Source of the DNA: Bacteroidota bacterium
GTDB taxonomy: Bacteria; Bacteroidota; Bacteroidia; Bacteroidales; Porphyromonadaceae
Assembly (NCBI GenBank): GCA_023395395.1
Contig: JAEWZH010000017.1
Location: 124,001-188,000 of the forward strand
Length of the DNA stretch: 64,000 nt
Direction: 5' to 3'
A program made the position numbers and the translations under genes. The number at the start of each line of letters is the position of its first letter. Position 1 is the stretch's first letter. The notes under the pieces are model-generated. The model was not told where the DNA came from. It saw only the letters and a list, made by a program, of their open reading frames with translations, and made no database searches. Shown piece by piece: positions 1 to 8,397 of this stretch.

Positions 1-1
1 T

Positions 2-940
2 ACCGATCAAGGGCAGTATGCGCGGCAATTAATCGGGAAAATCCAAGGGACCCCCACCATAAAGATTCAGAATAGCTATCCGAATTATACCTCTGCTTTA
101 GAGGATATAGAGTCCCAAAGATCTTTGGCGATTATAGTACTCCCAGAGGACTTTAGCAGAAACCTTGAGCGGGACAGGGCGGTTGAGGTACAGGTACTCA
201 TCAATTCTGTCAATGGTAGTCAAGCAGGCCTTGCACAGAGCTATATCACCAGACTAATCCAAGAGTATTCCTCTGAACTACGGATCTCCAATCCTCAAAA
301 TATTGAGATCAAGCCGGTCTATAAGTACAATAGCACGCTTGACTACCAGTTTTTTATGCTCCCCGGGCTCTTGGTCATTATGATCACCATGTACAGTAGC
401 ATCTTCCCGGCGATGAGTATTGTGACGGAGAAAGAGCTGGGGACACTACAGCAAATCAACGTGACACCCATCAAGCGCTCCACCTTTATCCTCTCCAAGA
501 TTATTCCCTTCTGGCTGATTGCCATGCTCGCAGTATCCATAAGCGTACCGATTGTATATTGGGTATATGGACTAGTATTTCAAGGCAATTTCCTCCTCTA
601 TCTCTTTGCCACCTTGCTATTCTCTGTAGGTCTCTCCTTTATGGGCGTCATCCTCTCCAATCTCTCGGAGACCATCCAGCAGACGATGTTCCTCACCCTT
701 TTCTTTATCCTTATTTTCTTCCTCGTGAGCGGACTATTCACCCCTGTCAATGCGATGCCGCTTTGGGGGCAAGCTATTGCTTATGCCAATCCGCTGACCT
801 ACTTCATCCGTATTAATCGTATGATGTACCTGCGTGGCGCAGGCTTTATGGAGATATATCCGGATCTCATCGCATTGGTCGTCTTCATAGTCCTCTTCAG
901 TACGACAGCCGTCCTCACCCACAATAAACGAAAGGATTAA
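2..940 (+). CDS. ABC-2 type transporter permease, 5' end outside window
   Basis: The reading frame is open from base 2, so this is the C-terminal part of a longer protein; the GTG/TTG-like codons near base 125 are not a real start. The visible protein begins with an extracytoplasmic stretch, then has about five membrane segments in its last 180 residues. The cytoplasmic loop with EKELGTLQQINVTPIKRS is typical of the YhhJ/ABC2_membrane_3 permeases that work with an ATPase and a periplasmic adaptor in drug or lipid efflux. The partner genes should lie upstream of the window. It ends 122 bp before grpE. Family call is firm; substrate is unknown. Confidence 0.85.
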   Translation, partial: TDQGQYARQLIGKIQGTPTIKIQNSYPNYTSALEDIESQRSLAIIVLPEDFSRNLERDRAVEVQVLINSVNGSQAGLAQSYITRLIQEYSSELRISNPQNIEIKPVYKYNSTLDYQFFMLPGLLVIMITMYSSIFPAMSIVTEKELGTLQQINVTPIKRSTFILSKIIPFWLIAMLAVSISVPIVYWVYGLVFQGNFLLYLFATLLFSVGLSFMGVILSNLSETIQQTMFLTLFFILIFFLVSGLFTPVNAMPLWGQAIAYANPLTYFIRINRMMYLRGAGFMEIYPDLIALVVFIVLFSTTAVLTHNKRKD

Positions 941-1062
941 TTTCTCCCCACTCCCATATCTTCGGCATATTTTGACCCTATTCGTGACAAGTTGGTCCTA
1001 AGTGAGCGATTGGCAAGGTTATTGCAGTGGATAGGGTAGAATAATAACAGTAGTTTAAGAAT

Positions 1063-1620
1063 ATGCAAAAAGACAAATACGATACTGAAGAGATACAGGA
1101 GGAGCAGGATTTAGATCCTCAGACAGAGACGGCTGAGACAGAGGTCACATCGGAGGAAGGACAAACTGAGGATGAAGTAGAGACGCTTCGCAAAGAGCTT
1201 GAGGAGCTCAAAGATAGCCACCTCAGGCTTATGGCTGAGTACGACAATTATCGTAAGCGTACCATGAAAGAGAAAAGTGACCTCATCAAATACGGAGGGG
1301 AGAAGATGATTACTTCCTTTCTCGACATCATGGATGACATAGATTTGGCTATCAAGAATATGAGTAGTGCTGAATCGGTAGATGGGCTTATTGAGGGGGT
1401 TCAGATTATCCAAAATAAGTTTGTCGGAGCCCTGAAGGCTCAAGGTGTCAATGCCATGGAGGTCATTGGTGAGGACTTCGATGCAGATAGGCACGAAGCC
1501 GTAGCGCTGGTACCTACAGATGAGGCAGACAAAAAGGGCAAAGTCATAGACTGCATACAGACTGGCTATACCCTCAACGACAAAGTGATACGTCACCCAA
1601 AGGTCGTTGTGGGCAACTAA
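1063..1620 (+). CDS. grpE: GrpE, nucleotide exchange factor for DnaK
   Basis: At 185 residues this has the usual GrpE plan. A very acidic N-terminal tail (about residues 5-40) is followed by a long coiled-coil helix (about 45-95, ELEELKDSHLRLMAEYDNYRKRT) and a C-terminal beta domain ending VIRHPKVVVGN, with the conserved DRHEAVALVP segment. It drives ADP release from DnaK in the cytoplasmic chaperone cycle. dnaJ follows 13 bp downstream, so the two are surely one transcript. No CIRCE-like inverted repeat is visible in the 122 bp upstream. Confidence 0.97.
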   Translation: MQKDKYDTEEIQEEQDLDPQTETAETEVTSEEGQTEDEVETLRKELEELKDSHLRLMAEYDNYRKRTMKEKSDLIKYGGEKMITSFLDIMDDIDLAIKNMSSAESVDGLIEGVQIIQNKFVGALKAQGVNAMEVIGEDFDADRHEAVALVPTDEADKKGKVIDCIQTGYTLNDKVIRHPKVVVGN

Positions 1621-1633
1621 ATACGGATAAAAT

Positions 1634-2782
1634 ATGGCTGAAAAAAGAGATTACTACGAAGTCCTTGGTGTCAGCAAGAGTGCCACAGACGAGGAGATAA
1701 AGAAGGCGTACCGCAAGACTGCCCTAAAATACCATCCCGACCGCAATCCCGATGACAAGGAGGCTGAGGAGAAATTTAAGGAAGCAGCCGAAGCATACGA
1801 CATACTGAGTGATCCCAATAAAAGGGCGCGTTACGACCAATATGGACACGCAGGGATGGAAGGTGCCGGTGGATTTGGTGGTGCCGGTGGCATGAGTATG
1901 GAGGACATATTCAGCCACTTCGGAGACATTTTTGGCGGGTTCGGCGGATTCGGTGGCTTTAGCGGTTTTGGTGGCGGTGGTGGAGCGACCCAAAACTACG
2001 GTTCTGACCTCCGTGTCCGAATCCATGTCACCCTGCAAGAGGTGATGAAAGGTACCACCAAAAAGATTAAGGTCAAGAAAAATGTAGCCTGTTCGCACTG
2101 TGGCGGTTCGGGAGCTGAAGCCGGGTCGGGCAGTGAGACGTGCTCCACCTGTGGCGGTTCGGGTAGAGTGATTAGGACACAAGAGAGTATCTTCGGTCGA
2201 ATGCAGACCCAGACCACTTGTCCTACTTGTAGTGGTACGGGCAAAGTCATCAAGAGCAAGTGTAAACACTGCGGGGGCAACGGATTGGAAGTGGGCGAGG
2301 AGACCATCGAAATCAATGTCCCTGCCGGGGTCGCTTCCGGTATGCAGATGACCTTGAGGAGCAAGGGTAATGCCGGGCCTAACGGAGGTCCTTCCGGCGA
2401 TTTATTGGTACAGTTTGAAGAAATTGACGATGCCGAATTTATCCGAAGTGCCAACGATGTGGTCTACAACCTACTAATCCCTGTGACTACAGCACTCCTT
2501 GGAGATAAGATTGTAGTACCTACGCTTGATGGCAAAGTAAAGATTTCTATCGAACCGGGGACACAGTCGGGCAAGATTTTGCGCTTAAGGAATAAGGGCT
2601 TGCCGAGTGTCAGAGGTGTCGGACGTGGAGACCAGCTCATTGTGATACACCTTTTCATTCCTGAAAAGTTGGATGCCGGCGACAAGAAGCTGGTAGAGCA
2701 ACTACAGCAGAGCAAGAGCTTTCAGCCCTCTGAGGCAGACAAAAAGAGATTGATAGAGCAACAACGTACTCGCTACGAGTGA
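1634..2782 (+). CDS. dnaJ: Chaperone protein DnaJ (Hsp40)
   Basis: A full-length type I DnaJ of 382 residues. The J domain is at 5-70 with the HPD tripeptide in KYHPDRNPDD; a Gly/Phe-rich linker covers about 75-125. A zinc-binding domain has four CxxCxGxG-type motifs (CSHCGGSG, CSTCGGSG, CPTCSGTG, CKHCGGNG), and substrate-binding beta domains run to the end. It presents unfolded clients to DnaK and stimulates its ATPase. It is in the grpE operon and is followed at once by a strong terminator. Confidence 0.98.
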   Translation: MAEKRDYYEVLGVSKSATDEEIKKAYRKTALKYHPDRNPDDKEAEEKFKEAAEAYDILSDPNKRARYDQYGHAGMEGAGGFGGAGGMSMEDIFSHFGDIFGGFGGFGGFSGFGGGGGATQNYGSDLRVRIHVTLQEVMKGTTKKIKVKKNVACSHCGGSGAEAGSGSETCSTCGGSGRVIRTQESIFGRMQTQTTCPTCSGTGKVIKSKCKHCGGNGLEVGEETIEINVPAGVASGMQMTLRSKGNAGPNGGPSGDLLVQFEEIDDAEFIRSANDVVYNLLIPVTTALLGDKIVVPTLDGKVKISIEPGTQSGKILRLRNKGLPSVRGVGRGDQLIVIHLFIPEKLDAGDKKLVEQLQQSKSFQPSEADKKRLIEQQRTRYE

Positions 2783-2794
2783 TTGTCAAGGACA

Positions 2795-2831
2795 AAAAAG
2801 GGGTGACTTCGATTGAAGTCACCCCTTTTTC
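2795..2831. terminator. Bidirectional Rho-independent terminator after dnaJ
   Basis: A 15-bp stem (AAAAGGGGTGACTTC / GAAGTCACCCCTTTT) with a GATT loop, flanked by A and T runs. It lies between the convergent dnaJ and LolC/E-like genes and can serve both strands. Confidence 0.9.
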
Positions 2832-4013
2832 CTATGCCTTTGTCGCTCTATTCCATCGGAAGATACGGAAAGCGATAAAGCTGCTCAGCGCTCCTATAAC
2901 GAGGATAATCACACTTATCAGCAGTAAATCAAACAGACGGAAATCAACAGGATAGGCATCCAGGACAAACGCCGAAGTATCCACCGTCCCCAGCTTGGCA
3001 AATCCATACTTCGCTTGGAGCAAGACCAGTACAGTCCCAGTCATCAGCCCAATCACCAGCCCGGTAATAGACAGGAGCCACCCTTCGAGGAATGGGATGA
3101 GGTCTATCATGGCTTTCTTAGCGCCCAAGAAACGTAGTGTATCCACATCGTGGCGCTTCTCGATGATGAGCATACCCAGTGTACTGATGATGCTAAAGAG
3201 CAAGAGGAGTAATACAAATAGGAGAAGGAAAAAGGAAAACCACTTCTCCATCTTCAGCACCTTGTATATCTCAGGATGTTGCTGATAGCGGTCGAGCAAC
3301 TCAAATTGGGCGGGGACTTCTACGGGCTGGGCAAATGCAAGGTAGCTCACCTCGTCTCCATCGTACTGCAGCAGAGCACGCACTTCATCGAGCGATAGAA
3401 ATACCCCCTCTGTATCTATATCCTGATCTACCTGAAATATCCCACTTACATGGTATTGCTCAGTGACAAACCCTCTCGCAGGATTGACGGTAGAGATACG
3501 TCCTACACGCTTGGGCAAAGAGATTTCTAACGGAGAAGAGTAGCCGACACCAGCCCCAAGATTCATTGCTACACCTATCCCCACCACCGTAGAGGGTGCC
3601 TCCGGGATACCGAGATCATAATCCCCCATATACATATACCGGTTGATGGGAATCTCTTGAGCATAATTTTTACCGACGCCCACCACCCTTACCGACTGGC
3701 TATTGCCCTCAAAGGTAGCCACCGCCTGTGTTTCCAGCACGCCTATCCCACCGGTTATTCCAAACTTTGAGGGCGAAAACGCTTGCCCATCCACCCTCCG
3801 CAGCTTATACGACGGAGACAGCGCCGACAGTTGGCTCGTCGTAAAGGCCTCAAAACCATTAAAGACAGAGAGGACCACAACCATCGCCACAGTGACAAGG
3901 GCGATCCCCGCCACAGCGACTATCGCGATGATATGGACAGCGTGGGTACTCTTTGGAGAGAAGAAATAGCGCCACGCAATCCGCCACGCATTACTGAGGT
4001 CGTGCCCCTTCAT
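2832..4013 (-). CDS. LolC/LolE-like ABC permease (FtsX/MacB-PCD family)
   Basis: A 393-residue inner-membrane protein. There is one membrane segment near residues 25-48 (HIIAIVAVAGIALVTVAMVV), a large periplasmic domain (about 50-255), then three membrane segments in an FtsX domain (about 258-393). This layout matches the lipoprotein-releasing system permeases that move lipoproteins from inner membrane to LolA. No ATPase gene is beside it; in Bacteroidales that subunit is normally encoded elsewhere. It is the last gene of the leftward aroQ operon, 9 bp after rbfA. Whether it takes lipoproteins or another amphiphile is inference from the family. Confidence 0.85.
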   Translation of the reverse strand: MKGHDLSNAWRIAWRYFFSPKSTHAVHIIAIVAVAGIALVTVAMVVVLSVFNGFEAFTTSQLSALSPSYKLRRVDGQAFSPSKFGITGGIGVLETQAVATFEGNSQSVRVVGVGKNYAQEIPINRYMYMGDYDLGIPEAPSTVVGIGVAMNLGAGVGYSSPLEISLPKRVGRISTVNPARGFVTEQYHVSGIFQVDQDIDTEGVFLSLDEVRALLQYDGDEVSYLAFAQPVEVPAQFELLDRYQQHPEIYKVLKMEKWFSFFLLLFVLLLLLFSIISTLGMLIIEKRHDVDTLRFLGAKKAMIDLIPFLEGWLLSITGLVIGLMTGTVLVLLQAKYGFAKLGTVDTSAFVLDAYPVDFRLFDLLLISVIILVIGALSSFIAFRIFRWNRATKA

Positions 4014-4022
4014 ACCTACAGA

Positions 4023-4382
4023 TTACTCTTTATCGGTAGGGGTATTGGAGAGCCCCAATAGTTCGTCGATTCTCTGAGCATAGGCTTCGCTCGTGTCCAG
4101 TTCAAATATTAGCTCAGGAATATGCCTCAGTTGCGAAGCCATCATCCTACCGAGGTCATAGCGGACAGTAGGCGTATTCCTCTTAATAGACTCCATCATC
4201 TCCTCCGCCTTAGCATCAGGGAAGATACTGAGGAATACTCTAGCGCTACTGAGGTCCGGACTTAGTCTCACCTCAGTGACCGAGATCATCACCCCTTTGG
4301 TCTTGCGGGTCTCCTCGTGAAATAGTATCCCCAATTGCTTTTGTATCTCTCGAGCTACCTTCTTAGTCCTTAGTGCATCCAT
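4023..4382 (-). CDS. rbfA: Ribosome-binding factor A
   Basis: A 119-residue protein matching RbfA, a small KH-fold factor that binds free 30S subunits and helps mature the 5' end of 16S rRNA. Visible signs are the N-terminal helix (TKKVAREIQKQLGILFHEET), the SVTEVRLSPDLSSARVFLSI strand region and the RYDLGRMMASQLRHIPELIF segment. The start codon ATG overlaps the last base of the upstream O-methyltransferase stop codon, indicating translational coupling. Confidence 0.95.
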   Translation of the reverse strand: MDALRTKKVAREIQKQLGILFHEETRKTKGVMISVTEVRLSPDLSSARVFLSIFPDAKAEEMMESIKRNTPTVRYDLGRMMASQLRHIPELIFELDTSEAYAQRIDELLGLSNTPTDKE

Positions 4383-5029
4383 TACTTTATCCTTATCATC
4401 GTTAGACCATCCCTCACAGGCATCAATACTTTATCCACACGAGCGTCATCTGCTACCATTTGGTTGAATCGCCGGATGCCCTCCGTCTGAGGGTCGTGGT
4501 ATTCTCCTCGCCACAGCTTCCCTCCCCAGAGTGTGTTATCAGCCAAGATCAATGCTCCCTTGGGCAATCGACCCGAGAGTATCTCATAGTACTCCGGGTA
4601 CTGAGCCTTATTGGCATCCAGATATACGAGCCCAAAGGACTCTATCTCCAGACTATCCAATACCTCAAGTGCATCACCTATCCTAAGCTCTACTTTATCG
4701 CTTACGCCCGCTTTTTCGAGATTTCTCTCGATACGTTGGCGAAGCTCGTCATTGACCTCAATCGTCGTAAGTCGTCCACTCTCAGGCAATCCTTTGGCAA
4801 GGCAGATAGTGGCGTATCCTACAAATGTCCCAATCTCAAGCACCCTCTCCGGTCGGATCAACCGGGTCATCATCGTCAAGAAGAGCCCTTGGATATGACC
4901 GGAGACCATGCGTGGGTGTGTCAGGCTAAAATTTGCCTCCCGAGTGATCTCCCGCAATACATCCGGTTCGTCCGAAGAGTGACGAGCAATGTACTCCTCC
5001 CTCGCAAGCTCCTCCAGCCGCTCTATCAT
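4382..5029 (-). CDS. Class I SAM-dependent O-methyltransferase
   Basis: A 215-residue protein of the catechol/caffeoyl-CoA O-methyltransferase type (Methyltransf_3). The SAM-binding motif VLEIGTFVGYATICLAKGL is near residues 68-86, an acidic ribose-binding residue follows in TTIEVNDELR, and the metal-binding region is YLDANKAQYPEYY with DNTLWGG after it. Its ATG overlaps the pyruvate kinase stop by 4 bp (ATGA) and it overlaps rbfA at its end, so it sits inside the operon. The acceptor is unknown; related bacterial enzymes methylate small phenolics or tRNA hydroxyuridine (TrmR). Confidence 0.9.
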   Translation of the reverse strand: MIERLEELAREEYIARHSSDEPDVLREITREANFSLTHPRMVSGHIQGLFLTMMTRLIRPERVLEIGTFVGYATICLAKGLPESGRLTTIEVNDELRQRIERNLEKAGVSDKVELRIGDALEVLDSLEIESFGLVYLDANKAQYPEYYEILSGRLPKGALILADNTLWGGKLWRGEYHDPQTEGIRRFNQMVADDARVDKVLMPVRDGLTMIRIK

Positions 5030-6477
5030 CTCAGTTCACAGCACGAAGCGTAATACTCCAGCACATCTCGCACTCTGCTAATGTCAAGACTGGTAGTACC
5101 GACCTCATCTTTGAGGGTACCGCCGATATAGGCAATCATATCATCCAGATCCAAGAGCCCCTTATCCAAAAGAATCTCCAACGCCTTGACATAATACTGC
5201 CGACGAGCATAGCCCTCATGGCTCAGGTAGATTGGATAGATCCCATACGAAAGATTGAGCTGGCGTGCCACCCTCACATCTTGGCAAATCGCAAATATCG
5301 GAGCTTCGCCACGATAAGCACTTAGATTTCTGGCACATTTTCCGGTAACCACATCGGTGATGATTGCCTTCACACCGAGCTTAGCGGTAGACTTCACCGT
5401 GTACTTTGCCAAATAGCTGGTCACATCTACCACATCGTCCTCTCCCTTTTTCAGCATGATTCCGCCACGCTCTTTCTGATGCCTCTCAGCCTCCTTGATG
5501 ATACGAGCCATGGTACGCACGGCATCCACAGGATACTTTCCATAGGCAGTCTCACCGCTCAGCATTACCGCATCGGTATTCATCATGATAGCACCCGACA
5601 CGTCCGACACCTCAGCTCTGGTAGGGCGAGGATAATGAATCATGGTATGCAACATCTGAGTAGCCACAATCACAGGCTTCTTCTTCAGTATCGCACGGTG
5701 GATAAGGTCAGACTGTACCGCAGGGATCTTTTCAAAATCAATCTCAATCCCGAGGTCACCTCGAGCCACCATGATACCATAGCTGGCATCCAATATTTCA
5801 TCGATATTGTCTACCCCTTCTTGGTTTTCAATCTTGGAAATAATCTTGATGCCCTGCCCTCCATTTTCATCGAGAACCTTCTGCACAGCCTCCACATCGG
5901 CACGCGTACGCACAAAGGAGTGGGCGATAAAGGCGATACCCCGCTCGATAGCGTAGAGAATAAAATCCCGATCTCGCTTGCTCACAGAGGGCAGATTGAT
6001 ATGCACATCAGGCACATTGACACTCTTGCGTGACCCCAGTGCACCATCATTTTCCACTTCACAAAAGAGCTGCTGATCGTCCTTATCCAATACCCGCATC
6101 GCCACTTCACCGTCATCGATGAGCACACGTGCACCCACAGGGACATCTCTGACAAAGTCTTCGTAGCTGACACAGATGCGCTTGGAGGTAGAGATATCAT
6201 TGGGATCAGCCACAATGGTCAGCTTATCGCCTGTCCGTAGCTGTATATCCTCTTCAAATCTGGTCGTACGTACCTCAGCGCCTTTGGTGTCGATGAGGAT
6301 GGCAATATCCGGGGCTACCGAACGGATATTATCTACGAGTCGATCAAATCCTTCCTTGTCAATATGTGCCGAATTGAGACGCACCACATTGACTCCCTCA
6401 TTCACCAATTGACGAACGAAGGCAGGTTCACACCTCCTATCCGAAATCGTTGCTACAATCTTTGTCCTTTTATCCAT
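5026..6477 (-). CDS. pyk: Pyruvate kinase
   Basis: A 483-residue pyruvate kinase starting at the ATG of MDKRTKIVATISDRR; an upstream in-frame Met would overlap aroQ and is rejected. The TIM barrel carries VNVVRLNSAH (near 35-45), the active-site lysine region IISKIENQEGV, and the metal/phosphate segment GIMVARGDLGIEI. The B domain is intact and the C domain ends DVLEYYASC. It converts PEP and ADP to pyruvate and ATP. The start lies 17 bp after the aroQ stop and the end overlaps the methyltransferase start. Confidence 0.97.
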   Translation of the reverse strand: MDKRTKIVATISDRRCEPAFVRQLVNEGVNVVRLNSAHIDKEGFDRLVDNIRSVAPDIAILIDTKGAEVRTTRFEEDIQLRTGDKLTIVADPNDISTSKRICVSYEDFVRDVPVGARVLIDDGEVAMRVLDKDDQQLFCEVENDGALGSRKSVNVPDVHINLPSVSKRDRDFILYAIERGIAFIAHSFVRTRADVEAVQKVLDENGGQGIKIISKIENQEGVDNIDEILDASYGIMVARGDLGIEIDFEKIPAVQSDLIHRAILKKKPVIVATQMLHTMIHYPRPTRAEVSDVSGAIMMNTDAVMLSGETAYGKYPVDAVRTMARIIKEAERHQKERGGIMLKKGEDDVVDVTSYLAKYTVKSTAKLGVKAIITDVVTGKCARNLSAYRGEAPIFAICQDVRVARQLNLSYGIYPIYLSHEGYARRQYYVKALEILLDKGLLDLDDMIAYIGGTLKDEVGTTSLDISRVRDVLEYYASCCELR

Positions 6478-6494
6478 AAATACATTGATTAAAC

Positions 6495-6926
6495 TTATCT
6501 CCTTGCGATCAAGTGCGCCACGGCTAAGCGGTATCCGTCCAGACCAAAACCCATCATCATCCCCACACACACCTCGCTAAGGAGTGTAGTGTGACGATGC
6601 GCCTCCCGAGTGGCAATATTACTGATATGTACCTCTACCACAGGGCAGTCAATCGCACGTACCGTGTCTTGCAGAGCATACGAATAGTGCGACAACGCCC
6701 CGGCATTCAATATCATACCGTGCGAATAGGGTGCTTGGCTTTGCATATAATCGATGAGATCCCCCTCGTGATTGCTCTGATAGTAGACCAATTCCCAAGC
6801 AGGATACAGGTCTCTAAGGCGCTCTAAATACTCCTCAAAGGGCGTAGTACCGTAGATATCTGGTTCCCGCACCCCAAGTAAATTGAGGTTAGGACCATTG
6901 ATGATATGAATCTGCCTTTTCTCCAT
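6495..6926 (-). CDS. aroQ: Type II 3-dehydroquinate dehydratase
   Basis: At 143 residues this is a normal AroQ, which dehydrates 3-dehydroquinate in the shikimate pathway as a dodecamer. The active-site loop reads GPNLNLLGVREPDIYG. The substrate segment LNAGALSHYSYALQDTV has Ala in the NPGA position usual in the family. The catalytic His region EVHISNIATREAHR and the C-terminal FGLDGYRLAVAHL complete it. It is the first gene of the leftward operon aroQ-pyk-OMT-rbfA-permease, with a promoter -7 box about 24 bp before its start. Confidence 0.96.
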   Translation of the reverse strand: MEKRQIHIINGPNLNLLGVREPDIYGTTPFEEYLERLRDLYPAWELVYYQSNHEGDLIDYMQSQAPYSHGMILNAGALSHYSYALQDTVRAIDCPVVEVHISNIATREAHRHTTLLSEVCVGMMMGFGLDGYRLAVAHLIARR

Positions 6927-6949
6927 ATTGCTCCTAATTTTCTTTCACA

Positions 6950-6979
6950 CAAAGATACAAATAATTGCGGCTACTCAAT
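6950..6979 (-). promoter_or_regulatory. Promoter of the aroQ operon
   Basis: On the minus strand TATCTTTG (6957-6950) matches the Bacteroidetes -7 consensus TAnnTTTG. An ATTG 18 bp further up is a weak -33 box. The start codon of aroQ is 24 bp from the -7 box. Confidence 0.65.
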
Positions 6980-7026
6980 GAACTCCTTCAATATACCGCA
7001 TCACCCCTCTCCCTATCGACGATGAA

Positions 7027-7173
7027 CCGTCTCTATATCGGCGACGTAATTTAATATATATCAATCTGCCTAATTAGTATATATTAAACAGAGTAATTAG
7101 TATATATTAAATTGCATCGTCGATATAGAGACGGGGCAAGAGATATACCGTTACGGGGCACGTTCGATACCCA
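7027..7173. repeat. Dispersed palindromic repeat, copy 1 (23-bp period array)
   Basis: A 16-mer TTTAATATATACTAAT occurs three times with starts exactly 23 bp apart: a forward variant at 7050-7065 and inverted copies at 7073-7088 and 7096-7111. Outside this lie inverted arms CCGTCTCTATATCGGCGACG (7027-7046) and CGTCGATATAGAGACGG (7118-7134). A tail, AGAGATATACCGTTACGG followed by CACGTTCGATA, ends near 7170. The same array and tail recur at 29688-29832, so this is a dispersed element, possibly MITE-like. It lies between the LRR gene and aroQ and fills most of that gap; nothing in it looks coding. Confidence 0.8.
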
Positions 7174-7225
7174 TCGGGGGCATCAGCGCAGTCCTCGATC
7201 GACAAGAGAGGGCGCAATTTGCGAT

Positions 7226-8236
7226 TTAGATGAGTTTGACACCGTCTTGCTGAGGATTGATGATCCAGTTATCGAAATTAGGATTTTTCTTCACTGCCGC
7301 AGGGATCTTGCCTGAGAGCTGATTTTGATAGACGTAGAACTCCTTGAGCTTGGTCAGCTCGCCGATGGAGGCAGGGATCGTTATCTGGTAGCGAGCAGGA
7401 AACTTTTTGATAGGCTTGCCTTGGTTGATCGGACGGAGTACAAAGCGTCGCCAACCGCTGTCGAGATTATTCATGTGCAGGAAGAGCCCTTCCAGATTTT
7501 TCAGCCTGCCGATCGTCTCCGGGATAATGCCCGTGAGGTGGTTGTGGTCGAGCTGCACACGGCGGAGCTTGGTGAGGTTGCCTATCTTGGGACTGATCTT
7601 TCCCTCCAATTGGTTGAAGTGCAGACCAAGAAACTCCAGCTTGGTGAGCTTCCATAGGTTATCCGGGATGCGCCCACAAATAAAATTGAAGCTGAGATTG
7701 AGGACTTCCAGATCGACGAGGTCTCCGATACGTGCGGAGATATATCCGTTGTTCTGCAACCTCCCGCGGCGGATGCTGTTGTGAGACAATTCCAGATGGG
7801 TGACGGTTTGGAACTTGATAGGTCTTCTGCCCGAAGCGCAGAAGACAACCTTCGTCTTGGCCCTCACCCCATACCAATCTTCGAGGTTCACGCTTTTGTT
7901 GCACCAATTGTCTTGCTTGTTCCACTGCTTACCATTGGCTTCGTTGTAGAAAGCGATGAGGGCATTGCGCTGCTTCACACAGTCCACGAGGACAGGCAGA
8001 GGGATAAGAGGTTTTAAGAGTTGGTTATCTTCAAACGCTCGCAGCAGCTCCTCCAAGGTAGGCTCCCGCTTCCATGGCTCTACGATAACCAATGGAGGTT
8101 CTTTCGGCAGGGGATTCCAATCAGGTGGTACCGGCTTCAAGCCATATCTGACACCCTCGGTGTCGATGAAATGATTGATTTCTTCAGAGCTCGTAAGGAC
8201 TCTGTTGATTTTGATGTTTTCAATTTTACGGACCAT
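7226..8236 (-). CDS. Leucine-rich-repeat protein
   Basis: A 336-residue protein. Residues about 1-90 are unrecognised. Next comes an LRR N-cap-like block resembling ALxxFYNxxNGxxWxxxxNW (near 91-110), then five to six repeats of plant-type LxxLxLxxNxLxGxIPxxIGxLxx (about 145-330). Such repeats form a curved protein-binding solenoid and in Bacteroidales are usually on secreted or surface proteins. No signal peptide is visible at the start (MVRKIENIKINRVL), which is odd for its neighbourhood of exported proteins. It is last in a leftward set with two lipoproteins and an OmpA-like protein, 161 bp after the nearest one. Function unknown. Confidence 0.75.
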   Translation of the reverse strand: MVRKIENIKINRVLTSSEEINHFIDTEGVRYGLKPVPPDWNPLPKEPPLVIVEPWKREPTLEELLRAFEDNQLLKPLIPLPVLVDCVKQRNALIAFYNEANGKQWNKQDNWCNKSVNLEDWYGVRAKTKVVFCASGRRPIKFQTVTHLELSHNSIRRGRLQNNGYISARIGDLVDLEVLNLSFNFICGRIPDNLWKLTKLEFLGLHFNQLEGKISPKIGNLTKLRRVQLDHNHLTGIIPETIGRLKNLEGLFLHMNNLDSGWRRFVLRPINQGKPIKKFPARYQITIPASIGELTKLKEFYVYQNQLSGKIPAAVKKNPNFDNWIINPQQDGVKLI

Positions 8237-8273
8237 AATCGTGAAGTTTTTATGGTGATATATTCTGTTATTA

Positions 8274-8308
8274 TTCTCCTCTCGCCCTCAAAAGTGGCGA
8301 GAGGAGAA
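8274..8308. promoter_or_regulatory. Perfect 13-bp inverted repeat before the LRR gene
   Basis: TTCTCCTCTCGCC (8274-8286) and GGCGAGAGGAGAA (8296-8308) form a strong hairpin with a 9-nt loop. It lies between the coiled-coil lipoprotein and the LRR gene on the minus strand. No T run follows on that strand, so it is either a weak terminator or a processing/stability element in the LRR leader. Confidence 0.6.
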
Positions 8309-8397
8309 ACTTCCTACGCTCTTTGACGTCTGATACACTCCATAGGATGAGATCGTTTGACTCTTCTCTTTGTTCCTAAAGAATGAATGGGCTATTA

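Noticed and set aside
2795..2831. Hairpin after dnaJ as a regulatory element of the heat-shock operon
   Set aside because: It lies after the stop codons of two convergent genes with A and T tracts, so a shared terminator explains it fully.
4460..5053. 197-codon plus-strand frame across the O-methyltransferase gene
   Set aside because: Antisense shadow; low-complexity composition and no recognisable domain, while the minus strand gene is well conserved.
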